From: an uncultured Bacteroidales bacterium
GTDB taxonomy: Bacteria; Bacteroidota; Bacteroidia; Bacteroidales; Paludibacteraceae
NCBI GenBank assembly: GCA_900319995.1
Contig: ONQO01000007.1
Coordinates: 1 to 64,000, forward strand
Length of the DNA: 64,000 bases
Reading direction: 5' to 3'
Part shown: positions 51,879 through 59,618 of the stretch, in pieces
How positions within the stretch are numbered: the stretch's first letter is position 1
Layout of the letters: each line of letters begins with the position of its first letter
The notes under the pieces: model-generated
Databases searched by the model: none
What the model was told of the DNA's origin: nothing
Seen by the model: the letters and a program-made list of their open reading frames with translations, nothing else
Made by a program: the position numbers and the translations under genes

Positions 51879-52886
51879 ATGACAGAAAACAAAAACCAAA
51901 TAGTAGCACGAGCCAAGGATTGCCTCATTCGAGAAGCAAAAGCGGTTATGGCGTTGGAAGAACGCATAGATGATAATTTTCTCCGCGCGGTAGAGATGAT
52001 CAGGGCGTGCAAAGGCAAAGTGGTGGTTACAGGTGTCGGCAAGTCTGGACATATCGGCTCCAAGATTGCCGCTACACTCGCATCTATTGGTACGCAGGCA
52101 TTCTTCCTCAACCCCTTGGATGCCTACCACGGCGACTTGGGAATGTTAGGAACGAACGACATCGTGCTGGCTATCTCTTATTCCGGCGCAACCGAGGAAC
52201 TGCTACGCTTCTTGCCGCTGATTCAGGCAAAAGGAATAACCATCATCGGCATGTCTTCCAACCCGGACAGCCTTTTGGCACGATATGCTCAGATTCATTT
52301 GGACATTTCCGTGGAGCACGAAGCAGACCCGCTCAACCTCATTCCGACAGCTTCTACTACCGCCACATTGGCTTTAGGAGATGCGATCGCTTGTGCATTA
52401 GTGGAAGCCAAACATTTCCAGCCAACCGAGTTTGCTGCTTTGCATCCCGGAGGAGACCTCGGACGCAAACTGTTAGCTAAAGTGGAAGACGTCATGTTCA
52501 CAGAGAACCTGCCGTTCCTGACGCCAGACATGCCGATGTCCCAAACCATCGGAATTGTCACCAAAGGAACGTTGGGAATAGGTATAGTGACACAAGACGA
52601 CAAACTGCTTGGAATCATTACAGACGGAGATATTCGGCGGGCGATGTTGAGACTGGGGCAGACATTCTTTGATACCAAAGTCTCGGAGATTATGTCTGTT
52701 ACACCGAAGGTGATTCGCAAGTCCGCAAAGATAGTGGAGGCGGGAGAGATGATGAACCATCATTCCATCCACACGTTAATAGTAGTAGATGATATGACAA
52801 ATGACAAATGTCAAATGTCAAATAATCACGTAGTGGGCGTCATCGATTCCTTCTCCTGCCTCCCCGGCACTCGTTTTTATCACTAA
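51879..52886 (+). CDS. kdsD: Arabinose-5-phosphate isomerase KdsD
   Basis: 335 residues. It converts ribulose 5-phosphate to arabinose 5-phosphate, the first step of KDO synthesis. The SIS domain (about 30-185) shows VTGVGKSGHIGSKIAATLASIGT near 48-70 (cited by core) and ISYSGATEELLR near 99; the tandem CBS domains follow (about 205-335). The second CBS domain is interrupted by about nine residues, MTNDKCQMSN, coded by a 7-bp repeat (52796-52823). Despite this the frame continues to a normal C-terminus. In the operon it supplies the same pathway as kdsC. Confidence 0.94.
   Translation: MTENKNQIVARAKDCLIREAKAVMALEERIDDNFLRAVEMIRACKGKVVVTGVGKSGHIGSKIAATLASIGTQAFFLNPLDAYHGDLGMLGTNDIVLAISYSGATEELLRFLPLIQAKGITIIGMSSNPDSLLARYAQIHLDISVEHEADPLNLIPTASTTATLALGDAIACALVEAKHFQPTEFAALHPGGDLGRKLLAKVEDVMFTENLPFLTPDMPMSQTIGIVTKGTLGIGIVTQDDKLLGIITDGDIRRAMLRLGQTFFDTKVSEIMSVTPKVIRKSAKIVEAGEMMNHHSIHTLIVVDDMTNDKCQMSNNHVVGVIDSFSCLPGTRFYH
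52796..52823 (+). repeat. 7-bp repeat GACAAAT/GTCAAAT within kdsD
   Basis: Four units: GACAAAT twice, then GTCAAAT twice, in a loop of the second CBS domain. One unit more or less would shift the frame and cut the last 28 residues. Confidence 0.85.
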
Positions 52887-52960
52887 GACGGATACGGGAT
52901 AGGTGGTATGATGAACAACCGGAGAGTAAAAGGTGAAGAAGAGAATAGAATAAAGGAGAT

Positions 52961-54103
52961 ATGAGCAAACTGATATACATAGATTCAGAGTATAAGCAGT
53001 GGATTCAAGAGTTAAAGAGCCGCTATCGTCGCAGTCAGATTAAGGCTGCTGTCAAAGTCAATCAGGAGATGCTGGCTTATTATTGGCAGTTGGGTCGCGA
53101 TATAGTTCAGCTCCAAGCCGAGCAGCGGTGGGGAAGCGGATTTATGCGTTCACTGTCGCAAGATTTGAAACAAGAATTGCCTGATGCAACGGGATTGACA
53201 GAGCGTAATTTGTATTACTGCAAGAAGTTCTATCTTCTTTATAATGAGGGAGATATAATTCTGCCCCAACTTGGGGCAAAATTGAAAAATACATCCGATA
53301 TTGAAATTGTCCCACAAGTTGAGGGAAAATTAGGCGAATCAAATGTGCCCCAAGTTGGGGCAGAAATTCAAGTGCTAATATCGGCTGTGCCTTGGGGACA
53401 TCATAAGTATATCATGGATAAGTGCGAGGGGAATACGGAAAAGGCACTTTTTTATGTCCGTCAGACGGTTGAGAACGGATGGAGTCGTGCGGTGCTACTC
53501 AATGGGTTGGATTCCAATTTGTATGAACGTCAAGGTAAGGCGCAGACGAATTTCTCTACTACGCTACCGGAAGAGACCAGTGACTTGGCTCGCGAGATAA
53601 CCAAAGATCCATATGATTTTGGTTTTGCGGGTATTACCGGTAAGTACAACGAGAAAACGATGAAGGAGGCTCTGCTGAAGAATATGACAGATTTCTTGGT
53701 GGAACTAGGAACCGGCTTTGCGTATGTGGGTAAGGAGTATCGGTTACAAATTGGAGAGACCGAAAACTTCATCGATTTGCTTTTCTATAATCTCCAGCTT
53801 CGTTGTTATGTAGTGATAGAGGTGAAGATAGATAAATTTGACGCGCGTGATATAGGTCAATTGGGTACGTATGTAACTGCTGTAAATCATATATTGCGCG
53901 ATTCAGAGAAAGATAATCCGACAATCGGACTATTGGTGTGCAAGAGCAAAGATAATACTTTAGCGCAATATGCATTGGAATCCAGTAGTCAGCCTATCGG
54001 AATTTCGGAATATGAGTTACAGAAACTCTATCCGACAAAGGTTGAAGGAGCGATTCCTACGATTGCGGAGATTGAGAGTGTTGCGAATGATACGAAGGTG
54101 TAA
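52961..54103 (+). CDS. DUF1016/YhcG-family PD-(D/E)xK nuclease domain protein
   Basis: 380 residues with an N-terminal DUF1016_N helical region (about 10-115, with YYWQLGRDIV and GLTERNLYYCKKFY) and a C-terminal nuclease domain (about 190-345) with ENFIDLLFYN near 268 and YVVIEVK near 283, the D...ExK signature, then QLGTYV. YhcG-like proteins are widespread and often move with restriction or recombination loci; function is unknown. Between the domains (about 100-135) the sequence LPQLGAKL, VPQVEGKL, VPQVGAEI is coded by three palindromes. It interrupts an envelope locus and may be a recent insertion. An AAGGAGAT Shine-Dalgarno-like stretch directly precedes the ATG. Confidence 0.9.
   Translation: MSKLIYIDSEYKQWIQELKSRYRRSQIKAAVKVNQEMLAYYWQLGRDIVQLQAEQRWGSGFMRSLSQDLKQELPDATGLTERNLYYCKKFYLLYNEGDIILPQLGAKLKNTSDIEIVPQVEGKLGESNVPQVGAEIQVLISAVPWGHHKYIMDKCEGNTEKALFYVRQTVENGWSRAVLLNGLDSNLYERQGKAQTNFSTTLPEETSDLAREITKDPYDFGFAGITGKYNEKTMKEALLKNMTDFLVELGTGFAYVGKEYRLQIGETENFIDLLFYNLQLRCYVVIEVKIDKFDARDIGQLGTYVTAVNHILRDSEKDNPTIGLLVCKSKDNTLAQYALESSSQPIGISEYELQKLYPTKVEGAIPTIAEIESVANDTKV
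53262..53362 (+). repeat. Three in-frame palindromes in the DUF1016 gene
   Basis: TGCCCCAACTTGGGGCA (53262-53278), TCCCACAAGTTGAGGGA (53310-53326, one mismatch pair) and TGCCCCAAGTTGGGGCA (53346-53362). Each encodes a PQxG-type peptide in the linker between domains. Confidence 0.85.
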
Positions 54104-54270
54104 ATTAAACCTTTGGAGTGAAACTGACAATACTGACAAAAAGGTCATAGCAAATTATTATAAGCCTTAGAGCCGGAACAATAGACAAAATATCGGGATG
54201 ACATGCCGCACAATAGACATAGAGCCGGCATAGGATGCCGGGGCAAAGGGCAAAGAAAAAAAGGAAAGAT
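54104..54270 (+). other. Spacer before the CDP-ribitol synthase gene
   Basis: It holds two copies of AGAGCCGG and two of CAATAGACA, and a hairpin CCGGCAT-AGG-ATGCCGG (54224-54240) about 30 bases upstream of the ATG at 54271. No phylum-type promoter was seen. Confidence 0.6.
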
Positions 54271-55644
54271 ATGAGTAGAAATATTGCAGTAATATTGGCA
54301 GGTGGTAGCGGGTCTCGTTTTGGACGTGATCTGCCGAAGCAATTTCTGAAAGTAGCAGGAAAGAAAGTAATTGAGCACACTATAGATGTGTTTGAATATA
54401 ATGAGTTGATAGATGAGATTGCGGTAGTTACTCGTCCTGAATTTATATCGGAAATAGAGCAAATGATAGTGAATAATCATTATGCGAAAGTTCGTAAAAT
54501 ATTGCAGGGCGGTAAAGAAAGGTATCATTCGAGTCTTTCTGCGATAAACGCCTATACGAATGATGACGACAATTTGATTTTCCATGATGCTGTCCGCCCA
54601 TTGGTGAACGACCGTATTATAGATGATTGCGTGAAAGCGTTGGAGCAATACGAAGCGGTAGATGTGGCTATTCCAGTAGCGGACACTATTATTCAGGTGG
54701 ATGAAACGGATTGTATAAGTGCAATTCCTACTCGTTCGTTGTTGCGCAGCGGTCAAACACCGCAATGTTTTAAGCGGGGAGTTATTCACAAGGCATATGA
54801 AATCGCGTTGCAAGATCCGCAGTTTGTTACCACAGATGATTGTGGCGTCGTGCGGAAATACTTGCCGGATGTGCCTGTTTTCGTGGTCAAAGGCGAGGTC
54901 TTCAATATGAAGATTACATATAAAGAAGACTTGTTCTTGGTGGATAAACTATTCCAATTGAAGAGCCAAGAGGGAAGTCAAGAAGCATTGACAGAAAAGA
55001 CGAAAGAGCAGTTACAAGGCAAAGTGCTGGTGGTATTTGGCGGCAGTTATGGAATAGGAGCTGATGTAGCGCGCTTAGCGCAAGAATGTGGAGCAAAAGT
55101 ATATTCATTCAGCCGTTCCTTGAATGGTGTAGATGTAAGCCAAATGGAACAAGTGGAGAAGGCTTTGCGTGAGGTCGCGGAGAAAGAGGGCAAGATTGAT
55201 TATGTGGTGAATACAGCGGGTATATTGGTCAAGGAAGCACTTTCTACGATGGAATATGAACGCATTCAACAATCGGTGAGTGTGAATATGTTAGGTATTA
55301 TCAACGTGGCGAAAGCTTCTTATTCGTATTTAGCGCAAACGAAAGGTTCACTTTTGGCTTATACGAGCAGCAGTTATACGCGCGGAAGAATGATGTATAG
55401 TATCTATTCCGCGACTAAAGCAGCTGTGGTTAATCTGGTACAAGCATTAGCGGAAGAATGGTCGAATGACCACATTCGTGTCAATTGTATCAATCCGGAG
55501 CGAACCAAAACACCGATGCGAGTTTCTAATTTTGGAAACGAACCGGAGGAAACATTGCTCAAAGCGGAAGTGGTGGCTGTTGCTTCGCTCAATACGTTGG
55601 TATCTAATTTTACAGGTGAGGTGATAGATGTAAAAAGAAAATGA
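54271..55644 (+). CDS. Bifunctional cytidylyltransferase-reductase, CDP-ribitol synthase-like (TarI-TarJ / Bcs1 type)
   Basis: 457 residues. Residues 1-232 are an IspD/TarI cytidylyltransferase: LAGGSGSRFG, LPKQF, HDAVRPLV and the closing NMKITYKEDL. Residues about 247-457 are a short-chain dehydrogenase with the cofactor loop VVFGGSYGIGADVA near 252 and the catalytic YSATK (Tyr, Lys) near 382. The same order is found in Haemophilus influenzae Bcs1/Acs1, which reduce ribulose 5-phosphate to ribitol 5-phosphate and make CDP-ribitol. Relative sizes match (about 470 residues). The start at 54271 follows AAGGAAAG. Its TGA overlaps the next ATG. A related polyol substrate is possible. Confidence 0.88.
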   Translation: MSRNIAVILAGGSGSRFGRDLPKQFLKVAGKKVIEHTIDVFEYNELIDEIAVVTRPEFISEIEQMIVNNHYAKVRKILQGGKERYHSSLSAINAYTNDDDNLIFHDAVRPLVNDRIIDDCVKALEQYEAVDVAIPVADTIIQVDETDCISAIPTRSLLRSGQTPQCFKRGVIHKAYEIALQDPQFVTTDDCGVVRKYLPDVPVFVVKGEVFNMKITYKEDLFLVDKLFQLKSQEGSQEALTEKTKEQLQGKVLVVFGGSYGIGADVARLAQECGAKVYSFSRSLNGVDVSQMEQVEKALREVAEKEGKIDYVVNTAGILVKEALSTMEYERIQQSVSVNMLGIINVAKASYSYLAQTKGSLLAYTSSSYTRGRMMYSIYSATKAAVVNLVQALAEEWSNDHIRVNCINPERTKTPMRVSNFGNEPEETLLKAEVVAVASLNTLVSNFTGEVIDVKRK

Positions 55645-56816
55645 AAACGTTAGCTTATATAATCTGTTACTTGATTTATCCATTCTCGTTCTTATTTCCA
55701 CGTAGTTCGAGACGCTTAGCATTTGGTAGTTATAGAGGAGGGTTTAGCGATAATAGTAAATATCTGTTTATCTATGTGGTAGAACACTATCGCGATTTGG
55801 ATTGCTGCTGGCTTTCTGTAAATAGAAAAACAATCCAATATGTTCGCTCTTTGGGACTACCCGCGTATTGGGTATTATCACCTATCGGCGCATGGAAAGC
55901 ATTAAGAGCCAAATACTGGTTTGTTAATTCCTATTCATCGGATATCATGTATTGTCTATCCGGTAATGCTACAATCGTTAATTTATGGCATGGAGTTGGA
56001 TTAAAACGATGTGAGTTTAATATAACTAACGGAGCTTTAGCAGAAAGATATGTAAAACAAACATTTAAGGAGCGATTTTATCATCCCGAGAGTTTTCGTA
56101 AACCGGACTATTTATTGACGTCAACACCATTTCAGACAAGAATGTTTGCATCAGCGTTCCGTGTCCCGGTAGATAAGTGTTTGGAATTAGGCTATCCGCG
56201 AAATGCAATATTAACGAAGTCTAAGGAGACTGTTAGACAATTTGTAGAACGTTATGAACCTAAAACTACGTTTGATTTAATTGATAATATCCAGCAGTAT
56301 AGCAAAGTATATGTCTATATGCCAACATGGCGCGATTCTCAGAAGAATGTCTTTGCACAGCATATGGATTTATGCCAACTAAGCCAAGTATTGGCAGCGC
56401 AAAATGCCGTTTTACTGCTAAAGCCTCACCCGAACACGGTCGTTGATTCTATATATCAGGCAGATAATTTGATTTTGTTAGACCGAACTATTGACATATA
56501 TGGCGTTCTACCTTTTACCGATGTGCTGATTACAGATTATTCTTCTATTTTATACGATTATTTGTTAATACCAGATAAACAAGTTATATTGTATCTTTAT
56601 GACTACGATGAGTACGTGCGCGAACGAGATTTCTATTATCCTTTCGATGAAAATGTAGTAGGAAAACGGGTAACAACATTTGAGAATCTGGTTAAGGTCA
56701 TAAAGGAAGGGGATTACTATATGAAAGAAAATGATAGGGCTATTATCCTATCGAAATTCTGGGGCAAGACAATTGAAATGGATTCATGCAAAGAGATATT
56801 AAGACGTATTAAATAA
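55641..56816 (+). CDS. CDP-glycerol/CDP-ribitol polyol-phosphate transferase (TagB/TagF/TarL family)
   Basis: 391 residues. The family motifs NLWHGVGLKR near 114-123, YMPTWRDSQ near 226-234 and ITDYSSILYDYL near 295-306 are all present, in the usual order. Enzymes of this family transfer glycerol- or ribitol-phosphate to build wall teichoic acids in Gram-positives and phosphate-linked capsules in some Gram-negatives. The N-terminal hydrophobic segment (about 3-20) may associate it with the inner membrane. Coupled (ATGA) to the CDP-ribitol synthase-like gene, so ribitol phosphate is the best guess for the donor. Base composition is clearly more AT-rich than in the upstream genes. Confidence 0.88.
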   Translation: MKTLAYIICYLIYPFSFLFPRSSRRLAFGSYRGGFSDNSKYLFIYVVEHYRDLDCCWLSVNRKTIQYVRSLGLPAYWVLSPIGAWKALRAKYWFVNSYSSDIMYCLSGNATIVNLWHGVGLKRCEFNITNGALAERYVKQTFKERFYHPESFRKPDYLLTSTPFQTRMFASAFRVPVDKCLELGYPRNAILTKSKETVRQFVERYEPKTTFDLIDNIQQYSKVYVYMPTWRDSQKNVFAQHMDLCQLSQVLAAQNAVLLLKPHPNTVVDSIYQADNLILLDRTIDIYGVLPFTDVLITDYSSILYDYLLIPDKQVILYLYDYDEYVRERDFYYPFDENVVGKRVTTFENLVKVIKEGDYYMKENDRAIILSKFWGKTIEMDSCKEILRRIK

Positions 56817-56818
56817 TT

Positions 56819-57709
56819 ATGAGTATCTTCAAGCAAATAAAAAAGGTAGGTTTAATACCAATGCTGTATAAATTTAAACACCTCTATTTAAAACCAAGCC
56901 CTGACGTCGTATCGATATGTTCTCGCGAAGGAGCATATGACTATCTTTTGCAATATAAAAAGGCTTTACAAGCGGATCGCAAAGAGTTTAAGTCACAACC
57001 AGCTCAAAAGATAATATGGACTTGTTGGCTGCAGGGATTGGAGAACGCTCCCAAATTAGTAAAAAGGTGCATAGAAAGTATGCGTCAATATGCTAATGGA
57101 TATAAAGTGGAAGTAATTGATCTTAATAATGTTTCTCAATTTGTTCAGCTGCCGGATTTTGTGGTCTCAAAATATAAAGTAGGCATCATCCCTCACGCGC
57201 ATTTCTCTGATATGATTCGCTTGGCTTTGCTGGAGAAATATGGAGGAGTGTGGATTGATAGTACCATATTCATGACAAATGTATTGCCCGATTATATTAT
57301 AGACGCAGACATGTTTGTGTTCCGAGGTTCTGGTTTAGGACATGCACGTATTTACAATCCATTCCTTGCTTCTAAACCTCATCACCCCATTATTCAAAGC
57401 ATGTTACAATTGCTTTATGCATATTGGGAGAAGGAAAACAGATTAGTATCTTATAGCATATTCCATCTCTTTTTTTCGATAGCGATAGAACAATCCCGGC
57501 AAAATCAATATTTGTGGAACGATGTGCCCAATGTGTCAGGAACCCAGATGTTTTATTTCCAATCACGTTTGGGAGAACCATTTGATAGGAAAGCCTATGA
57601 GTTGGCCACTCAATTATCTGCCATACATAAACTAACTTATAAGTTCGAGCAATTTGGAATCGATATTTCTAAGAAGGGAACATTTTACGATGTGCTAATA
57701 AATGGATAA
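56819..57709 (+). CDS. Capsular polysaccharide synthesis-type glycosyltransferase (GT32-like)
   Basis: 296 residues. The core KIIWTCWLQGLENAP near 60, PHAHFSDMIRLALLEKYGGVWIDSTIF near 121-147 (cited by its HFSDMIR and GGVWIDS parts, the latter with the metal-binding Asp) is the pattern of the Caps_synth/Gly_transf_sug family. It probably adds a sugar to the repeat unit of the same polymer as its neighbours. It starts two bases after the previous stop and its own stop overlaps the acyltransferase start by 8 bases. AT-rich like its neighbours. Confidence 0.85.
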   Translation: MSIFKQIKKVGLIPMLYKFKHLYLKPSPDVVSICSREGAYDYLLQYKKALQADRKEFKSQPAQKIIWTCWLQGLENAPKLVKRCIESMRQYANGYKVEVIDLNNVSQFVQLPDFVVSKYKVGIIPHAHFSDMIRLALLEKYGGVWIDSTIFMTNVLPDYIIDADMFVFRGSGLGHARIYNPFLASKPHHPIIQSMLQLLYAYWEKENRLVSYSIFHLFFSIAIEQSRQNQYLWNDVPNVSGTQMFYFQSRLGEPFDRKAYELATQLSAIHKLTYKFEQFGIDISKKGTFYDVLING

Positions 57710-58703
57710 GAAACAAACACAAAGGCGAATTCTGCATTATGATGCGTTATGTGGCATTATGTTATTGTTCATGATGCACCATCATATATGTGGAGGATGT
57801 GGTTTGGAAGATACCGCTATGCACATGATTCCGTATAAGATTCTGTATTTTTATATGGCCTACTTCTTTTTCAAAGCCGGAATATTTTATCATCCCAATA
57901 AGTTCCTTAAAGAAGTATGCTTTAGTAGTGCAAAACGGTTATTAGTACCATTTGCTATATTTACGGTAATCGGATATATATGGTTTGGTGCACAGAAAAT
58001 GGGCTTCTCTCTCTATGAATGGGAATATTATTGGTGGCCTATAAGGCAGATGTTTGCAATCGGACGAGTGGAAGGTAATGGTCCATTATGGTTCCTGTTG
58101 TCTCTATTCCTGGTAAGAGTAATCTTCCAAACCACGAAAGGGAAATTGTGGATGCAAATATCGTTGGTAATGCTTTGTTTTATCATTGCGATAATAGGCA
58201 ATCATTATTCAATTCGTCCACGAACGATTTCCAATCTAGCATTAGGTATATTCTTTTATGGATTAGGCTATTTACTGCGTGATCTTCAATATGATAAACG
58301 TGTAGGAATAGCGTGCGTGTGCCTTTTTATCGGGACTTATATATAGATGAGTATTTTCGGATGGCATCTAATAGACTTTAGTTTTAACACAACGGTTGTG
58401 GGAATACATCCTATATGGATGATTAATTGTGTGTCTGCATGTGTTGCGGTTAATTATTTAGGACAATATATATGCATATTTATACCAAGATTATATGTTC
58501 TTCCTTGGCTTGGCAAAAACTCGATGGCTTTTCTATGCGTACACGCATTGGTGTATGAGGCATTATTCACATATTGGCTGGGAACGGCATCCTTGTCTTC
58601 CTATACGAATATGATAATATATTGGATCGTTATAATAGTTGCATGCACTATCATGACAATTGTTTTTAGAAACAAATATTTAAGTTGGATAATAGGAGAA
58701 TAA
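57702..58703 (+). pseudogene. Acyltransferase-3 family protein with an in-frame stop
   Basis: Together 333 codons of an integral membrane O-acyltransferase (about ten helices), the usual length for this family, with MMHHHICGG near residue 22. The frame stops at TAG (58344-58346) after residue 214 and continues in the same frame with an ATG at 58347 for 118 more residues of membrane helices. The two halves fit each other without gap. Possibilities are a nonsense mutation, a base-call error, two polypeptides translated from coupled TAG-ATG, or stop readthrough. The likely role is O-acetylation of the polysaccharide made by the flanking enzymes. Confidence 0.8.
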
Positions 58704-58709
58704 TAAACT

Positions 58710-59618
58710 ATGTTAACAGCTATCATTTGTACATATAATCGGGCTAAGTATATCGGGCCGCTATTAGAAAGTGTTGCAGCGAACGATTTGCCTAAGTCGG
58801 AATACGAAATCCTTTTGGTGGATAATAACTGCACGGATAATACCCGTGAGATATGCGAGGCATTTGCTGAGGCTCATAAGGACGTGAACTTTCGTTATGT
58901 AGTAGAGCCGGAACAGGGTCTCTCGGCTGCTAAAAACCGCGGTATAAAGGAAGCGAAAGGGGATATTATTGTCTATATTGATGATGATGCACTTGTAGAT
59001 ACATGGTATCTACGTTCTTATTCCGAATGGTTAGAAACACATCCAGAAACGATGGCTTGTGGAGGACCAATAGAACCTCTCTATGAAACTGTTGAGCCCG
59101 CATGGATGACACCCTATACTAAAGCTCTATTGACGGCATGGATGGACTATGGTAATCAAGTTCGCGAATATCCCCAAGGACGTTACCCGGGCGGAGGAAA
59201 TGCTGCGTACAGAAAATCTGTTTTTGAACAAGTAGGGCTCTTTAATACATCACTCGGGCGCAACGGAGGCAACCTCATGGGGTCTGAGGAAAAGGATATT
59301 TTTGAAAAGATGGAAGCGCTTAAAATGCAGATTTTATATCTGCCGATGCCGGTGTTGCATCATATTATTCCGCAAACAAAATTGGAAGCAGACTATTTCA
59401 ACCGCCTAACGTTTCAAATCGGTTTAAGTGAGCGACAACGAACCTTAGCAATCGGAAAGAGCAAATATCTCCAGCGCTTATGGGCGGAACTAATCAAATG
59501 GGCAGGAACACTTGTACTCCTATGTCTATATACTATCAGTTTCCACCCCGTAAAAGGATGGAAACTGGTTCAATTTCGTGCGAATGTAACGCGCGGATTA
59601 TTTGGCTCTGGTAGGTAA
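58710..59618 (+). CDS. GT2-family glycosyltransferase
   Basis: 302 residues with GT-A fold. The nucleotide-binding start TAIICTYNRAKYIGPLL, the DDD/DxD metal motif in IVYIDDDALVDTWYL near 89-103, and GGGNAAYRKSVFEQVGLFN near 155 are typical. A membrane-near hydrophobic end (about 255-280) suggests association with the inner membrane. It is the last gene of the polysaccharide unit and its 3' end overlaps the convergent yfhO-type gene by 21 bp. The sugar is not predictable. Confidence 0.9.
   Translation: MLTAIICTYNRAKYIGPLLESVAANDLPKSEYEILLVDNNCTDNTREICEAFAEAHKDVNFRYVVEPEQGLSAAKNRGIKEAKGDIIVYIDDDALVDTWYLRSYSEWLETHPETMACGGPIEPLYETVEPAWMTPYTKALLTAWMDYGNQVREYPQGRYPGGGNAAYRKSVFEQVGLFNTSLGRNGGNLMGSEEKDIFEKMEALKMQILYLPMPVLHHIIPQTKLEADYFNRLTFQIGLSERQRTLAIGKSKYLQRLWAELIKWAGTLVLLCLYTISFHPVKGWKLVQFRANVTRGLFGSGR

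Noticed and set aside
53400..54103. DUF1016 gene as part of a restriction or other defence island
   Set aside because: No methyltransferase, specificity subunit or other defence gene is adjacent; neighbours are envelope genes.
57702..58703. Pyrrolysine or selenocysteine decoding at the internal stop of the acyltransferase gene
   Set aside because: The codon is TAG, so selenocysteine is excluded; no pyrrolysine genes or structure are visible in the window. Mutation, error or restart is simpler.
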